Source of the DNA: Streptomyces sp. B21-105
GTDB lineage: Bacteria > Actinomycetota > Actinomycetes > Streptomycetales > Streptomycetaceae
Direction of reading: 5' to 3'
Length of the DNA stretch: 64,000 bases
Assembly: GCF_036898465.1 (NCBI RefSeq)
Contig: NZ_JARUMJ010000001.1
Span: forward strand, 6,882,001 to 6,946,000
Part shown: positions 32,848 to 43,800 of the stretch, one piece after another
Layout of the letters: each line of letters opens with the position of its first letter
Position numbering within the stretch: the first letter of the stretch is position 1
Made by a program: the position numbers and the translations under genes
Notes under the pieces: generated by a model
Database searches by the model: none
What the model saw: only the letters and a program-made list of their open reading frames with translations
Told to the model about the DNA's origin: nothing

Positions 32848-34172
32848 CCGGTACAGCGGTTGAAGGAGACGCCCTGGAGAGCGTCCGCCCGGTGAAGCCA
32901 GTGGTGCTGGACGTCGCAGGAATCGGGTTCGGTGCCGCGAATCTTGCCCTGGCCGCCGCACTGCACGAAACCGGTCGATCGGCGGGGGCGCTTTTCCTGG
33001 AAAAGCAGCAGAATTTCGGTTGGCATAGAGGCATGCTCATGGAAGGCGCCTCGATGCAGGTGTCCTTTCTCAAGGACATCGCCACGATGCGGAACCCGGT
33101 GAGTGACTTCGGCTTCCTCTCCTACTTGCAGGAGAAGGGCCGGCTGGTGGATTTCATCAATCACGCCGTGCTGACACCCTCGCGGTCCGAGTTCCACGAC
33201 TATCTCAACTGGGCCGCCGACCGGGTGCGCCACATGGTCGAGTACAGGACCGAGGTCACGGATGTCCGGCCGGTGACGGCGGACGGTGCGGTCGTCGCGC
33301 TGGACGTACTGGCAGGTGACCGGGTGGCCGCACGGGCCAGGAACCTGGTCATCGCACAGGGCCTGCGTCCGCGCCTGCCTGAGGGTGTCGAGACCGGAGA
33401 GCGCGTCTGGCACAGTTCTCAACTGCTGCACCGACTGCCCGAGTTCGACGAACGGGCTCCGAAGCGGGTCGTGGTGGTCGGTGCGGGGCAGAGCGCTGCC
33501 GAGATCGCCTCTCACCTGATGGACCGTTACCCGGCGGCCGAGGTGTGTGCGGTGTTCACCCGCTACGGCTACAGCATCGCCGACGCCAGCCCCTTCGCCA
33601 ACCGGGTCTTCGACCCGGCCGCGGTGGACGACTTCTACAACGCTCCGTCGGCGGTGAAGCAGTCGTTGCTGCGCTACCACGGCACCACCAACTACGCGGC
33701 GGTCGACGGGCAGGTACTCGATGGCCTGTACCGCCGGCAGTACGAACAGAGGGTGACGGGCGAGCCGCGACTGCGGGTCATGCACACTTCCCGGATCGAC
33801 TCCGTCGACCCGCGTGCGGACAGTGTGGCGGTGCGCGTGCGATTCCTGCCCACGGACGAGGTCACCGATCTCGAAGCCGATCTGCTCATCTACGCCACGG
33901 GGTACACCTCGCCCGACCCCGCGGAGCTGCTCGGCGGTATCGCGGGTTCGCTGTGCCGCGATGAGACGGGGGAGCTGCTGATCGGCCGTGACTACCGGCT
34001 CCGCACCACCGCTGATTTCCGTTGCGGCATCTACGTGCAGGGCGCTACCGAGGCGACGCACGGTATCGCCTCGACCCTTCTTTCGATGACCGCGGTCCGC
34101 GCGGGCGAGATCGCGGAGTCGCTGGCGGGCGACCGGCGGGCGCGGGAGCGGGCTGCAGAGAACTGGAACTGA
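32844..34172 (+). CDS. sfaB: L-ornithine N5-monooxygenase (KtzI/SidA type)
   Basis: Flavin N-hydroxylase of 442 aa with an FAD motif (GIGFGAANLALAAAL), an NADPH motif (VVVGAGQSAAEIASHL) and the C-terminal ATGYTSP box. It should convert ornithine to N5-hydroxyornithine, the first step towards piperazic acid as shown for KtzI. The companion KtzT-type gene begins two bases after its stop, which makes a piperazate role far more likely than a siderophore role. The start overlaps the hydroxylase stop (ATGA, 32844-32847). Confidence 0.93.
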   Translation: MTGTAVEGDALESVRPVKPVVLDVAGIGFGAANLALAAALHETGRSAGALFLEKQQNFGWHRGMLMEGASMQVSFLKDIATMRNPVSDFGFLSYLQEKGRLVDFINHAVLTPSRSEFHDYLNWAADRVRHMVEYRTEVTDVRPVTADGAVVALDVLAGDRVAARARNLVIAQGLRPRLPEGVETGERVWHSSQLLHRLPEFDERAPKRVVVVGAGQSAAEIASHLMDRYPAAEVCAVFTRYGYSIADASPFANRVFDPAAVDDFYNAPSAVKQSLLRYHGTTNYAAVDGQVLDGLYRRQYEQRVTGEPRLRVMHTSRIDSVDPRADSVAVRVRFLPTDEVTDLEADLLIYATGYTSPDPAELLGGIAGSLCRDETGELLIGRDYRLRTTADFRCGIYVQGATEATHGIASTLLSMTAVRAGEIAESLAGDRRARERAAENWN

Positions 34173-34173
34173 C

Positions 34174-34869
34174 ATGTTCGAGCGTCCGCAGTACTCCGAC
34201 AACCGCAGCGGTCCGGTTCTGGCCTTGCTGAAGGCCAACCCGTTGGCTCTGGTGGTGACGTCGGGGGAGACGGCCCCGTTGGGCACGCACGCGCCGGTGC
34301 TGTTCCGTCACGGGCCCGACGGCGCCGACGAGGAGACCGTCGCGGAAGACGGGACTTCCTTGGTCGGTGCGACGCTGGTCGGTCACATAGACATACGCAA
34401 CCCGCAGTGGACCGCGATGCGAGAGGGCGACCGGGCGCTGGTGGTGTGCCAGGGCCCGCACGGCTATGTGTCACCGACGGTGTACGGGGTCACCCCGGCG
34501 GCGCCCACATGGGACTTCACCGCGGTGCACATCGTGGGTTCCCTGCGCCCCGTCGTCGACCCCGCAGAGGTGCTGGAGATCGTGCGGGACACCGCACGAC
34601 GGCTGGAAGCCGACTTCGGGCAGGGGTGGGACCAGGAGTCCTCCGTGGACTACTTCCGCAGGATCGCGCCCGGTGTGGGTGCCTTCGAGCTACAGGTGGA
34701 GTCGGTACAGACGATGTTCAAGCTCAGCCAGGAGAAGCCGGCGCCGATGCGGCGGAGGATCGTCGAGGACTTCGAGGGCAGCGAGTCGGGGACCCACCAA
34801 AACCTCGCCGCACTGATGCGGTCCCGGGGCATCGTCGGCCCGGGCGAAGAGCCCGAGGCGCTCATATGA
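34174..34869 (+). CDS. sfaC: KtzT-type heme-dependent piperazate synthase
   Basis: Protein of 231 aa in the PAI2/FMN-binding split-barrel family. It has the KtzT-like segment LVGHIDIRNPQW with His71 as the likely heme ligand, and PHGYVSPTVYG. KtzT homologues form the N-N bond of L-piperazic acid from N5-hydroxyornithine. Databases often label these proteins transcriptional regulators; the fixed pairing with an ornithine N-hydroxylase and an NRPS argues for the enzyme. Its stop overlaps the NRPS start (ATGA, 34866-34869), so precursor enzymes and NRPS are coupled. Confidence 0.92.
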   Translation: MFERPQYSDNRSGPVLALLKANPLALVVTSGETAPLGTHAPVLFRHGPDGADEETVAEDGTSLVGATLVGHIDIRNPQWTAMREGDRALVVCQGPHGYVSPTVYGVTPAAPTWDFTAVHIVGSLRPVVDPAEVLEIVRDTARRLEADFGQGWDQESSVDYFRRIAPGVGAFELQVESVQTMFKLSQEKPAPMRRRIVEDFEGSESGTHQNLAALMRSRGIVGPGEEPEALI

Positions 34870-37800
34870 CCGGCAGCGCGGGGAGGCGGCCGGGTCTGCA
34901 CTCGGCGCTGAGCAGGCTGAAGGAGCGCACGGCGAAGGCGGGCGCGGCGTCCACAGGCATCACGCCCGTGTCGCGGGACCGGCCGCTGGAGTTGTCGTTC
35001 GCACAACAACGGCTGTGGTTCCTCGACCGACTCATGCCGGGCAGCGCGTTCTACAACTTCGGATCCGCCGTACGCGTGCGCGGCCCCTTGCGCACCGAGG
35101 TGCTCGGCCGGGCGCTGAGCCGGATCGTGGCGCGGCACGACACGCTGCGCACCGTCTTCTCCGACGACGGCGGTGTGCCGTCCGCCGTCGTACTGCCCGC
35201 CGTGCCGGTGCCGGTGCCCGTGGTCGACGTCGCCGACGAGGTCGACGCGGAGCGACTGGCGGGTGAGGAAGCCGCACGTCCCTTCGACCTGCGCCATGGC
35301 CCGTTGCTGCGCACCCGTCTGCTGCGGCTGGCCGAGGACGATCACGTACTGCTGCTGACGGTGCATCACATCGCGACCGATGGCTGGTCGCACGGCGTGC
35401 TGTGGGCCGAGCTGATCGCCGCGTACACCGCGCTGGCCGACGGCCGGGAACCACAGCTGCCCGAACTGAGCGTGCAGTACGCCGACTTCGCCGCGTGGCA
35501 GCGCCGCATGCTGCCACCTGCCGAGCTGGTTCGGCGCCTGGCGTTCTGGCGGGAGAGCCTCGCCGGCCTCACCCCCCTCGAGCTGCCGTTGGACCGGCCG
35601 CGCCCCGCGGTGGCGTCGGCCGAGGGCGGGGTCGTCATGTGGCGGCTGCCCGCGGACGTGGTCGCGGCCGCCCGAGCCGTGGGGGAGCAGCAGGGCGCGA
35701 CCCTGCACATGACCCTGCTGGCAGCCTTCAGCATCGTGCTCGCGCGGCACGCCCGCACCGAGGACGTCGCGGTGGCACAACCCGTCGCCGGCCGGCCGCT
35801 GTCCGAGGTCGAGGGCCTGATCGGGTTCTTCGTCAACACCGTCGTGACGCGCACCGACCTGTCCGGCGACCCGACATTCCGCGAACTGGTCGACCGCGTG
35901 CGTACCGCGTCCGTGGACGCGATGGCGCATCAGGACGTGCCGTTCGAGTACCTGGTGGAGAAGCTGGTCCCCGAGCGTGATCTGTCGCGCAATCCGCTGG
36001 CCCAGGTCGTGTTCCAGGTCGTGCCGAGGGCGACGTCGGGCCTTGCGCCCTTCCCCGGCACTACCACCGAGCCGTTCCAGGGCGACCGCGCCTTCACACG
36101 GATGGACCTGGAGGTCTACCTCGGCGAGGACGCCGACGGCGGGGTGGGCGGCCTGGCCAACTACAGTCGGGCACTTTTCGACGCCGAGACGGTCGAAGGG
36201 CTGGCCCGGCATCTGACGTCGGTCCTGCGCGCGGCGTCCGAAGCCCCGGACGCGCCGCTGTCCCGGCTGCCGATGACGGACGCCGACGAGCGGGCCGCGC
36301 TGCTCGCGGCCGCGCACGGCGCGACCGTGCCGCTGCCCGAGGCCGCACTGCCGGAGCTGTTCGCCGCGCAGGCCGGGCGGACGCCGGACGCCGTGGCGGT
36401 GGCCGACGGAGCCGACCTGTGGACGTACGCCGCACTCGACCGGGCCGCCAACCGGCTCGCGCACGTCCTCAAGGACCGCGGCGTCAAAGCGGAACACGTC
36501 GTCGCGCTGGCGGCGCGGCGGTCCGCGCGCCTGGTGGTCGCCGTCCTCGCCGTACTCAAGGCGGGCGGCGCGTACCTGCCGCTGGACGACCGCAACCCGG
36601 CGGGGCGCACCCGAGCCGTCCTCACCGCCACCGGCGCGACATTGCTGCTGACCGACCGCGACGAGGCGGTCCCCGGCGCCGAGGACCTGCCCGTGGTGGA
36701 CCTTCGGGTCGACCCGCCCGACGTCCCGGACACCGCGCCCGGCACGGTCGCGCACCCCGACGGCCTGGCGTACGTGATGTCCACCTCGGGTTCCACCGGT
36801 ACGCCCAAGGGCGTCGTCGTGACGCACCGCGCCGTGGCCGCCCTGGCCCTGGACCGGCGCTGGGCCGACGGAGCGCACGAGCGCGTCCTGCTGCACTCGC
36901 CGCACGCCTTCGACGCCTCGACCTACGAACTGTGGTCGCCCCTGCTGTCGGGCCGCCGCGTGGTCGTCGCCCCGCCCGGAGCGATCGGGCCGAGGGCGAT
37001 CGCGCGCGCCACCGCCGAACACGGCGTCACCGCGCTCTGGCTGACCTCGGGCCTGTTCGACCTGGTCGCCGAGGAGGACGTGGCCTGCCTCGCGGGCCTC
37101 CGCACGGTCATAGCCGGCGGCGACGCCGTGCAGCCCGCGACCGTGGCCCGCGTGCGCGCCGCCCACCCCGGCCTCACGGTGCTCAACGGTTACGGCCCCA
37201 CCGAGACCACGACGTTCGCCACCGTGCACGCCATCGCGCCGGGGGAGCCCTCGCCGGCCGGCCGCGTGCCCATCGGCACCCCGCTCGACAACACCCGCGC
37301 CCACGTCCTCGACGACCACCTGCGGCCGGTGCCCTTCGGCGTGCCCGGTGAGCTGTACGTCGCCGGCGTGGGCCTCGCGCGCGGTTACGTGGGTGACCCC
37401 GCGGCCACCGCGGAACGCTTCCTGCCCGACCCGTTCGGGCCGCCCGGCACACGCATGTACCGCACGGGCGACGTGGTGCGCCGCCGCCCCGGCGGCGTGC
37501 TGGAGTTCCTCGGCCGCGCCGACGGTCAGGTGAAGCTGCGGGGCTTCCGCGTGGAGCCGGGCGAGGTCGAGGCCGCACTCGCCGGGCACCCCGCCGTCGC
37601 GCGTGTCGCCGTCGTCGTACGGGAGGACGGTGCGGCGGGCAAGCGGCTCGTCGCCTACGCCGTCCCGCGCGCCGGAGCCGAGCTCGACGTCGCCGAGCTG
37701 CGCACGCACGCCTCGGCCGCCCTGCCGGACTACCTGGTGCCGTCGGCGTACGTCCTGCTCGACACGCTGCCGCTCGCCGCGACCGGCAAGGTCGACCGCG

Positions 37801-40800
37801 CCGCGCTGCCCGCCCCCGAGGAGGAGACGGGCGCGGGTGACGTCGCGCCGCGCACCGAGACCGAGCGGGCGCTGTGCGACATCTTCGCCGAGGTGCTGGG
37901 CGTCGCGGAGGTCGGTGTCGAGGACGACTTCTTCGTACGCGGCGGGCACTCGCTGCTCGCGACGCGCGTCATCGCCCGCATCGCGGGCGCGCTCGGGGCC
38001 GAGGTGTCCCTGCGGAACCTGTTCGAGCGGCGCACGCCCCGCACGCTGGCCTCCGTCGTGGCAGCGGCGGCGGCCGGCACCGCGCCGCCGCTGGTACCGG
38101 TGGAGCGCGGTGGCCCGCTGCCGCTGTCGTTCGGGCAGCAGCGTCTGTGGTTCCTCGACCAACTCACCCCGGGCAGCGCGTCCTACACCTCCGGCGGGGC
38201 CGTGCGGGTGCGCGGCGTCATCGACCCGGAGCGGCTGGCGGCGGCCCTGACGGCCGTCGTCGCCCGGCACGAAGCGCTGCGGACGGCCTTCGCCATCGAG
38301 GACGGCGTCCCCGTCGCGGTCATCGCTCCTCCCACCGCCGTCCCGCTGCCCCTGATCGAGGTGGAGGGTGTCGACGCCGCGCGCGCGGCGGCCTCCGACG
38401 AGCTCTCCACCGGCTTCGACCTGGCCCGAGGCCCGCTGCTGCGCGCCACCCTGCTGCGCCTCGGCCCGGTCGACCACGTGCTCGTCGTCGCCGTGCACCA
38501 CGTGGCGACCGACGGCTGGTCCCAGGCGCTGCTGTGGGCGGAGGTGGCCGCCGCGTACTCCGGTACCGCGTCGGCGGACCTGCCCGTGCAGTACGCCGAC
38601 TTCGCCGTGTGGCAGCGGTCCTGGCTCTCCGGAGACGTCCTGGAGCGGCGCGCCGAGCACTGGACGGAGCGGCTGGCCGACCTCGCTCCGCTGGAGCTGC
38701 CGCTCGACAGGGCGCGCCCCGCCGTCGCCTCCGGCCGGGCGGGCGCCCTTCCGTGGGCCGTCCCCGCCGAACTGGTCCGCGCCGCCCGCGCCGTCGCCGC
38801 TCAGGAGGGCGCAACGCTGTACATGGTCCTCCTGGCCGCGTTCGACGTCGTGCTGTCCCGCTACGCGCAGACCGACGACGTGGCCGTGGGCTCGCCCACG
38901 GCGGGCCGCACGCACGCCGAGGTCGAGGCGCTGATCGGCTTCTTCGTCAACGTCGTCGTGGTACGCACGGACACCTCGGGCGACCCGACGTTCCGGGAAC
39001 TCCTGGGCCGCGTACGGGAGGTGGCCGTCAGCGCCGTCGAGCACCAGGACGTGCCGTTCGAGCACCTGGTGGAGCGGCTGCGCCCGGAGCGCGACCTCTC
39101 GCGCAACCCCTTGGTGCAGGTGGCGTTCCAGCTGCTCACCGGTGCACCGGGGTGGCCGTCGTGGTCGGACGCCGAGGTCGAGCACTTCGACCTCGACCAC
39201 GCGTACACCCGGATGGACCTCGAAGTGCACGCCGTCGAGGTCGGCGACGACGTCACCGCGACCGTGCTCTACGCGGCCGACCTGTTCGACGCCGACACCG
39301 TCCGCCAGCTCATGCACCACGTCACCGTGGTCCTCGGCCAGGTGCTCGCCGACCCCGACCGGCCGATCTCCGCCGCGACGATGCTCGACGACGCAGACCG
39401 GCACCGCGTGCTCGTCGAGTGGAACGACACCGCCGCACCGCTGCCGGACGGTTCCGTGCCACGGCTCTACGCCGAGCAGGTCGCCCGTACGCCCGACGCC
39501 GTGGCCCTGGTGTGTGGCGACCAGCGGGTGACGTACGCGGAACTCGACCGGCGCGCCAACCGGTTCGCGCACGTCCTGCTCGCGCACGGCGTCGCGCCGG
39601 ACGAACCGGTCGGCGTGGCCACCGGCCGCTCGGTCGACATGGTCGCGGCCGTGCTCGGCGTGCTCAAGGCGGGCGGCGCCTACGTGCCGCTCGACCCGCG
39701 CAACCCCGCGGGCCGCACCGAGCGGATCGTGACCACGTCCGGCCTGCGCGTCGTCATCGCCGACCGGCCCGTGCCCGGCGCCGCCGGCGTGACGGTCCTC
39801 GACGCGGCCCACCCGGGTGACGCCCCCGACACGGACCCCGGCATCGACCCGGGCCGCGACTCGACGGCGTACGTGATCTACACGTCCGGATCGAGCGGCG
39901 AGCCCAAGGGCGTCGCGGTGACGCACGGCAACATCGTGGTGCTTGCCGCCGACCGCCGGTGGCGCAACGGCAACCACGAGCGGGTGCTGTTGCACTACCC
40001 GCTGGCCACCGACATCTCCACCTACGAGCTGTGGCCGTTCCTGCTGGCGGGCAAGCAGATCGTCATCGCCGCCGACGAGCACGTCGAGCCGCAGACCTTC
40101 GACCGGCTGATCCGCGAGCACGGCGTCACCGCGATGTGCCTGCCCGCGCCGCTCTTCAGCCTGCTCGTCGAGGAGTGCCTGCCCTGCTTCGAGGGCCTGC
40201 GCGAGGTGCTGACCGGCGGCGAGGCCGTGTCGGGCGAGACCGTCGCCCGCGTCATGGCCGCCCACCCGAAGCTGACTGTGGTCGACGCCTACGGCCCGAC
40301 CGAGGCGACCGCGTTCGCCACGCTGTTCCCGATGGAACCCGGCTTCACCCTGGCGGGCTCCCGGGTCCCGATCGGCGCGCCGATCGACAACACCCGTGTG
40401 TACGTCGTCGACGGCGACCTGCGGCCGGTACCGCTGGGCGTCGCGGGTGAGCTGGTCGTCGCCGGGCCGCGCGTGGCGCGCGGCTACGTGGGGATGCCCG
40501 AGCTGACCGCCGAGAAGTTCGTGCCCGACCCGTGGGGCCCGGCCGGCGCGCGGATGTACCGCACCGGCGACGTCGTGCGCTGGCTGCCCGGCGGCGCCCT
40601 CGAGTTCCTGGGCCGCGGCGACGCGCAGGTGAAGATCCGCGGCTTCCGGGTGGAGCCGGGCGAGATCGAGGCCGTGCTGCTGCGCCACCCCGCCGTGTCG
40701 CAGGTGACCGTCGCCGTCCGCGAGGACGTCCCCGGCGACAAGCGGCTGGTGGCGTATGTGGTGCTCGAGCCCGGCAGCGGCCGGGGCGTGCTGCCCGAGC

Positions 40801-43800
40801 TCCGCGCCCACGCGGTCGGCGGCGTGCCGGACTACATGGTGCCGTCGGCGTTCGTGGTGCTCGACGAGTTCCCGCTCTCCACCACCGGAAAGATCGACCG
40901 CAGGGCGCTGCCCGCGCCGGACGCGCGTTCCGTCGCCGAGGCCGCGTACGCACCGCCCACCACCGAGACCGAGCGGGCACTCTGCGACATCTTCGCCGAG
41001 GTCCTCGAGGTGCAGCCGATCGGCGCCGACGACGACTTCTTCGCCCTCGGCGGCCACTCGCTCCTGGCCACCCGGGCGATCGCGAAGATCCGTGCCAGCT
41101 TCGGGCCCGACACCGCGCTCAAGTCGCTGTTCGAGCTGCGCACACCCCGCAGGCTGGCCGAGGCGGTGGGCGACCTCGCCGCCGAGGCGGACCTGATCCG
41201 CCCCGTCCCTCGCGACGGAGCGCTGCCGCTCTCCTTCTCCCAGCAGCGGCTGTGGTTCCTCGACCGGCTCACCCCGGACAGCGGCTTCTGGAACGTGGCG
41301 ATGGGCGTACGCGCCCGTGGACCCTTCGACGTCGACGCCTTCCGCTCCGCGCTGTCGGTCGTCGTCGCCCGGCACGAGGCGCTGCGCACGGTGTTCCCCG
41401 ACGACGGGGGAGGCACACCGGTCGCCGTCGTCCAGGACGGCCGGGAGATCTCCGTCGCCGTCACCGAGGTGGCGGACGAGGCCGAGGCGCTGGCGCTGGC
41501 CGCGGCGGACGCCGCCCTGCCGTTCGACCTGGCGCGAGGCCCGCTGCTCCGCGCCCGCGTGCTGCGGCTCGCGCCGCAGGACCACGCCGTCCTGATCACC
41601 GCGCACCACGCCGTCACCGACGGCTGGTCGCACGCGGTCTTCTGGGGCGAGCTGGCCGAGGCGTACACCGCCGTGCTCGAGGGGCGCGAGCCCGTCCTGC
41701 CCGAACTGGCCGTGCAGTACGCAGACTTCGCCGTCTGGCAGCGCGCGCACCTCGACGGTCCCGTGCTCGACCGGCATGTGCAGTACTGGCGCGACCGGCT
41801 CGCCGGGGTACGGCCGCTGGAACTGCCGCTGGACCACCCGCGTCCCGCCCTGGCCACCTCGGCGGGCGCCTCCCAGTCGTGGGAGCTGCCCGAGGACCTG
41901 GTCCGCGCCGCGCGGGCGCTCGGCGACGACGAGGGCGCCACGCTCTACATGACGCTGCTCGCCGCGTTCTCCGTCGTCCTCGCGCGCTTCGCCGGCACCG
42001 AGGACGTCGCCGTCGGCACGCCCGTCGCGGGCCGCACCCGCGCCGAGGTGGAGCGGCTGATCGGCTTCTTCGTCAACATGCTGGTGCTGCGGACCGATCT
42101 GTCCGGCGACCCGACGTTCCGGGAACTGCTCGGCCGGGTGCGCGAGTCGGCGGTCGGCGCCATGGAGCACCAGGACCTGCCGTTCGAGAACCTCGTGGAG
42201 GCGCTGGCACCCGAGCGCGACCTCTCCCGCAACCCGCTGGTGCAGGTGGTCTTCCAGCTCATGCGGGCGCCCGGCGACAAGGGCGACCGCCTCGGCGAGG
42301 CGCGGCTCGAACCACTGCTCGACGAGCACGCGTTCACCCGTGTCGACCTGGAGGTGCACCTGGCCGAGGACGGCGACCGCGTAAGCGGCACGGTCCTGCA
42401 CGCCACGGCGCTCTTCGAGGCCGAGACCGTACGCAGGCTGCTGCACCACCTGACCGTCGTCCTGCGCGCCGCGCTCGCCGACCCGGACGCACCGCTGTCC
42501 ACGGTCTCCCTCCTGGACGACTCCGACCGCCACCAGCTCCTGGAGGCCTGGAACGACACGGCGGTGCCGTACCGGGACGCGTCGCTCGCCGAGCTCTTCG
42601 ACGAACAGGTCGCCCGCACGCCGGACGCCCGCGCCGTGGAGTACGGCGACGACACGCTCACCTACGCCGAACTGGGCCGCGCCGCCGAGCGGGTCGCCCG
42701 GCGGCTGCGCGCCCGAGGGGTGCGGCCGGACGACCTCGTCGGGCTCTGTCTGGGCCGGAGCACCGCGATGATCGTGGGGCTCGTCGGCATCCTGAAGGCG
42801 GGCGCGGCGTACGTGCCGATCGACCCGACCCACCCGGCCGAGCGGGTCCGGCTCATCGTGGACGACGCAGGGGTGGCCGTGGCCGTCACCGAGCGGGCCC
42901 ACGCGGGCGTGTTCGCCCATGACACCGCGCTCGTCCTGCTGGACGCGCTCTCCGGCATCGACACCGACACCGACACCGACACCGAGCCGGACGCCCCGGT
43001 CGACGCCGGGCCGGACACCGGCCCCGGTCCCGACTCGCCGGCGTACGTCGTCTACACCTCGGGCTCCACCGGCACCCCGAAGGGCATCGCCATGCCCGCG
43101 CGGTGCGTGGTGAACATGCTGGCCTGGCAGAAGAAGGCCGTCCCCGGCGGTCCCGGCACGCGCACCGCGCAGTTCACCGCCCTCACCTTCGACGTCTCGG
43201 TGCAGGAGGTCCTCTCCGCGCTGCTCTACGGCGAGACGCTGGTCATCCCCGCCGACGAGGTGCGCCGCGACCCGGCACGCTTCGCCCGCTGGCTGGACGA
43301 GCGGGCCGTCGAGCAGGTCTTCGTACCGAACCTGATGATCCGCGCGCTCGCCGAGGAGGCCAACGCGGGCCGCGCCCGGCTGACCTCCCTGCGGCACATG
43401 TCGCAGGCCGGCGAGCCGCTGACGCTGGACGCCGCGCTGCGGGAGTTCTGTGCCGCCCGGCCGGAGCTGCGCATCCACAACCACTACGGCTCGACCGAGA
43501 TCCAGGTCGTGACCGCCTTCACCCTGCCGGCCGCCGTCGCCGACTGGCCCGACACCGCTCACCTCGGGTGGCCGGTCGACAATTCCCGCGCGTACGTGCT
43601 CGACCGCGAGCTGCGGCCCGTGCCCGTGGGCGTGGCGGGCGAGCTGTGCTTCGCGGGGCCCGGCCTCGCGCTCGGCTACCTCGGCAAGCCGGAACTGACC
43701 GCGGCGAAGTTCGTGCCGAACCCCTTCGGGCCGCCCGGCTCCCGCCTCTACCGCACCGGCGACCTCGGCCGTTGGCGGCCGGACGGCAGTCTGGAGTTCC

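Noticed and set aside
32844..34172. Hydroxamate siderophore cluster
   Set aside because: An ornithine N-hydroxylase alone could suggest this, but there is no NIS synthetase, formyl/acyltransferase or iron box, and the KtzT homologue follows directly.
34407..34865. N-terminal extension of the NRPS frame
   Set aside because: It overlaps the KtzT-type gene in another frame and is Arg/Gly/Pro-rich nonsense; ATG 34866 with the ATGA overlap is the natural start.
34174..34869. PAI2-type transcriptional regulator
   Set aside because: The fold matches, but the His-NPQW segment and the ornithine N-hydroxylase/NRPS context fit the KtzT piperazate synthase.
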